NCBI GenBank assembly: GCA_023701135.1
Contig: JAMPXP010000010.1
Span: 62,001-126,000 of the forward strand
Direction of reading: 5' to 3'
DNA: 64,000 nucleotides
Source: Desulfobacula sp.
GTDB lineage: Bacteria > Desulfobacterota > Desulfobacteria > Desulfobacterales > Desulfobacteraceae
Shown here: one piece after another, positions 63,636-64,000 of the stretch
Numbering within the stretch: position 1 is the stretch's first letter
Layout of the letters: each line of letters opens with the position of its first letter
The notes under the pieces: generated by a model
The model's database searches: none
Seen by the model: only the letters and a program-made list of their open reading frames with translations
What the model was told of the DNA's origin: nothing
Translations under genes and position numbers: made by a program

Positions 63636-64000
63636 GAATTCTACTTTCTGCATATGCCTGCGAACCCAACAAGGGGTCAGAACCAGGGGTGGGATGGAAT
63701 TGGGCCATTGAGTTGGCAAAACTGAGTCACGATGTATGGGTGCTCACCCGCGCCAACAATCAACATTCCATAGAAAAAGAATTGTCAAAATATCCATCAA
63801 AACCAAATCTTCACTTCATATATTATGATTTGCCAACTTGGGCGATGAGGCTTAAAAAATTACCTGGTGGGATATATTTCTATTATTTAGCTTGGCAGTG
63901 GGGGGTTTTTAGAATAGCTAAACAAGCTCATAAAATAGAAAAGTTTTCAATCGCCCATCATATTACGTTTGGAGTTCTACGGCAGCCGAGTTTCTTAGGA
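63632..64000 (+). CDS. GT4-like glycosyltransferase, N-terminal part only
   Basis: The visible 123 codons begin MRILLSAYACEPNKGSEPGVGWNW, a hallmark of a GT4-family subgroup (SAYACEP...GSEPGVGW), then continue in an N-terminal Rossmann domain with VWVLTRANNQHSIE and IAHHITFGVLRQPSFL. The donor-binding C-terminal domain is beyond the window. The ATG overlaps the kinase-like gene stop by four bases, which argues for joint translation. Confidence 0.85.
   Translation, partial: MRILLSAYACEPNKGSEPGVGWNWAIELAKLSHDVWVLTRANNQHSIEKELSKYPSKPNLHFIYYDLPTWAMRLKKLPGGIYFYYLAWQWGVFRIAKQAHKIEKFSIAHHITFGVLRQPSFLG

Noticed and set aside
1-64000. CRISPR arrays, tRNA/rRNA genes, IS elements, prophage
   Set aside because: No regularly spaced repeats, no cloverleaf with GTTCGAA-type arm and no transposase or integrase frame was recognised by eye.

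Overview
The window looks like part of the chromosome of a Gram-negative anaerobe from the sulfate-reducing Desulfobacterota, most like a complete-oxidising Desulfobacteraceae member. This is inferred from the gene set: a Wolinella-type diheme FrdCAB in one operon with SucCD and two fumarases, a methylmalonyl-CoA module, tungstate and molybdate uptake, and dense two-component and chemotaxis signalling. No dsr, apr or 16S gene is present, so placement at genus level is not possible. No tRNA, rRNA, CRISPR array, IS element or prophage was recognised.

Layout. 0-8 kb (minus strand): a C4-dicarboxylate operon sucC-sucD-frdC-frdA-frdB-fumA-fumC; fumC runs off the left edge and a good sigma70-type promoter lies ahead of sucC. 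8.3-9 kb: a cold-shock gene and a small arginine-rich protein. 8.8-17.4 kb: an amino-acid module. A GntR regulator, a saccharopine-dehydrogenase-like enzyme, a complete polar amino-acid ABC transporter and a D-cysteine desulfhydrase-like enzyme read left. A FAD amino-acid oxidase/dehydrogenase and a MalY/PatB C-S lyase-type enzyme read right from the same control region. 17.5-21 kb: methylmalonyl-CoA epimerase, mutase and the MeaB chaperone. 21.2-30.8 kb: a sensory island with a four-receiver hybrid kinase, two chemoreceptors, a kinase with a solute-binding-protein sensor and a SpoIIAA-like protein.

31-38 kb (minus strand): heme/siroheme genes (a Met8/CysG-N type dehydrogenase, a CcsA/HemX-type membrane protein, hemA), then dksA, a PHP-phosphoesterase::RNase III fusion, an Elp3-like radical SAM protein and an M19 dipeptidase. 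The fusion is the most unusual protein seen here. 38-46 kb: an amidohydrolase, alanine dehydrogenase, phoU-phoB-phoR behind a recognisable Pho-box promoter, and an Hpt / receiver-PP2C / anti-sigma-kinase-like trio. 46.3-56.7 kb: molybdenum and tungsten genes. These are an HTH-PBP regulator with an elaborate AT-rich upstream region, a ModA-like receptor, tupABC, then mltA and rmuC, moaC, a moaE-like gene, mobA, pyrR and moaB. 56.8-64 kb: a surface-glycan cluster (gmd, fcl, a flippase, an NTase/P-loop-kinase fusion, a methyltransferase, an APH-fold kinase and a truncated GT4 glycosyltransferase). Its right half is visibly AT-richer than the rest.

How it fits together. Fumarase, fumarate reductase/succinate dehydrogenase, succinyl-CoA synthetase and the methylmalonyl-CoA enzymes together make the route by which such organisms interconvert propionyl-CoA, succinate and fumarate. 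The Mo/W uptake and Moco genes would supply formate dehydrogenases and similar enzymes that are not in the window. All start choices were made by eye from ribosome-binding sites and gene spacing.
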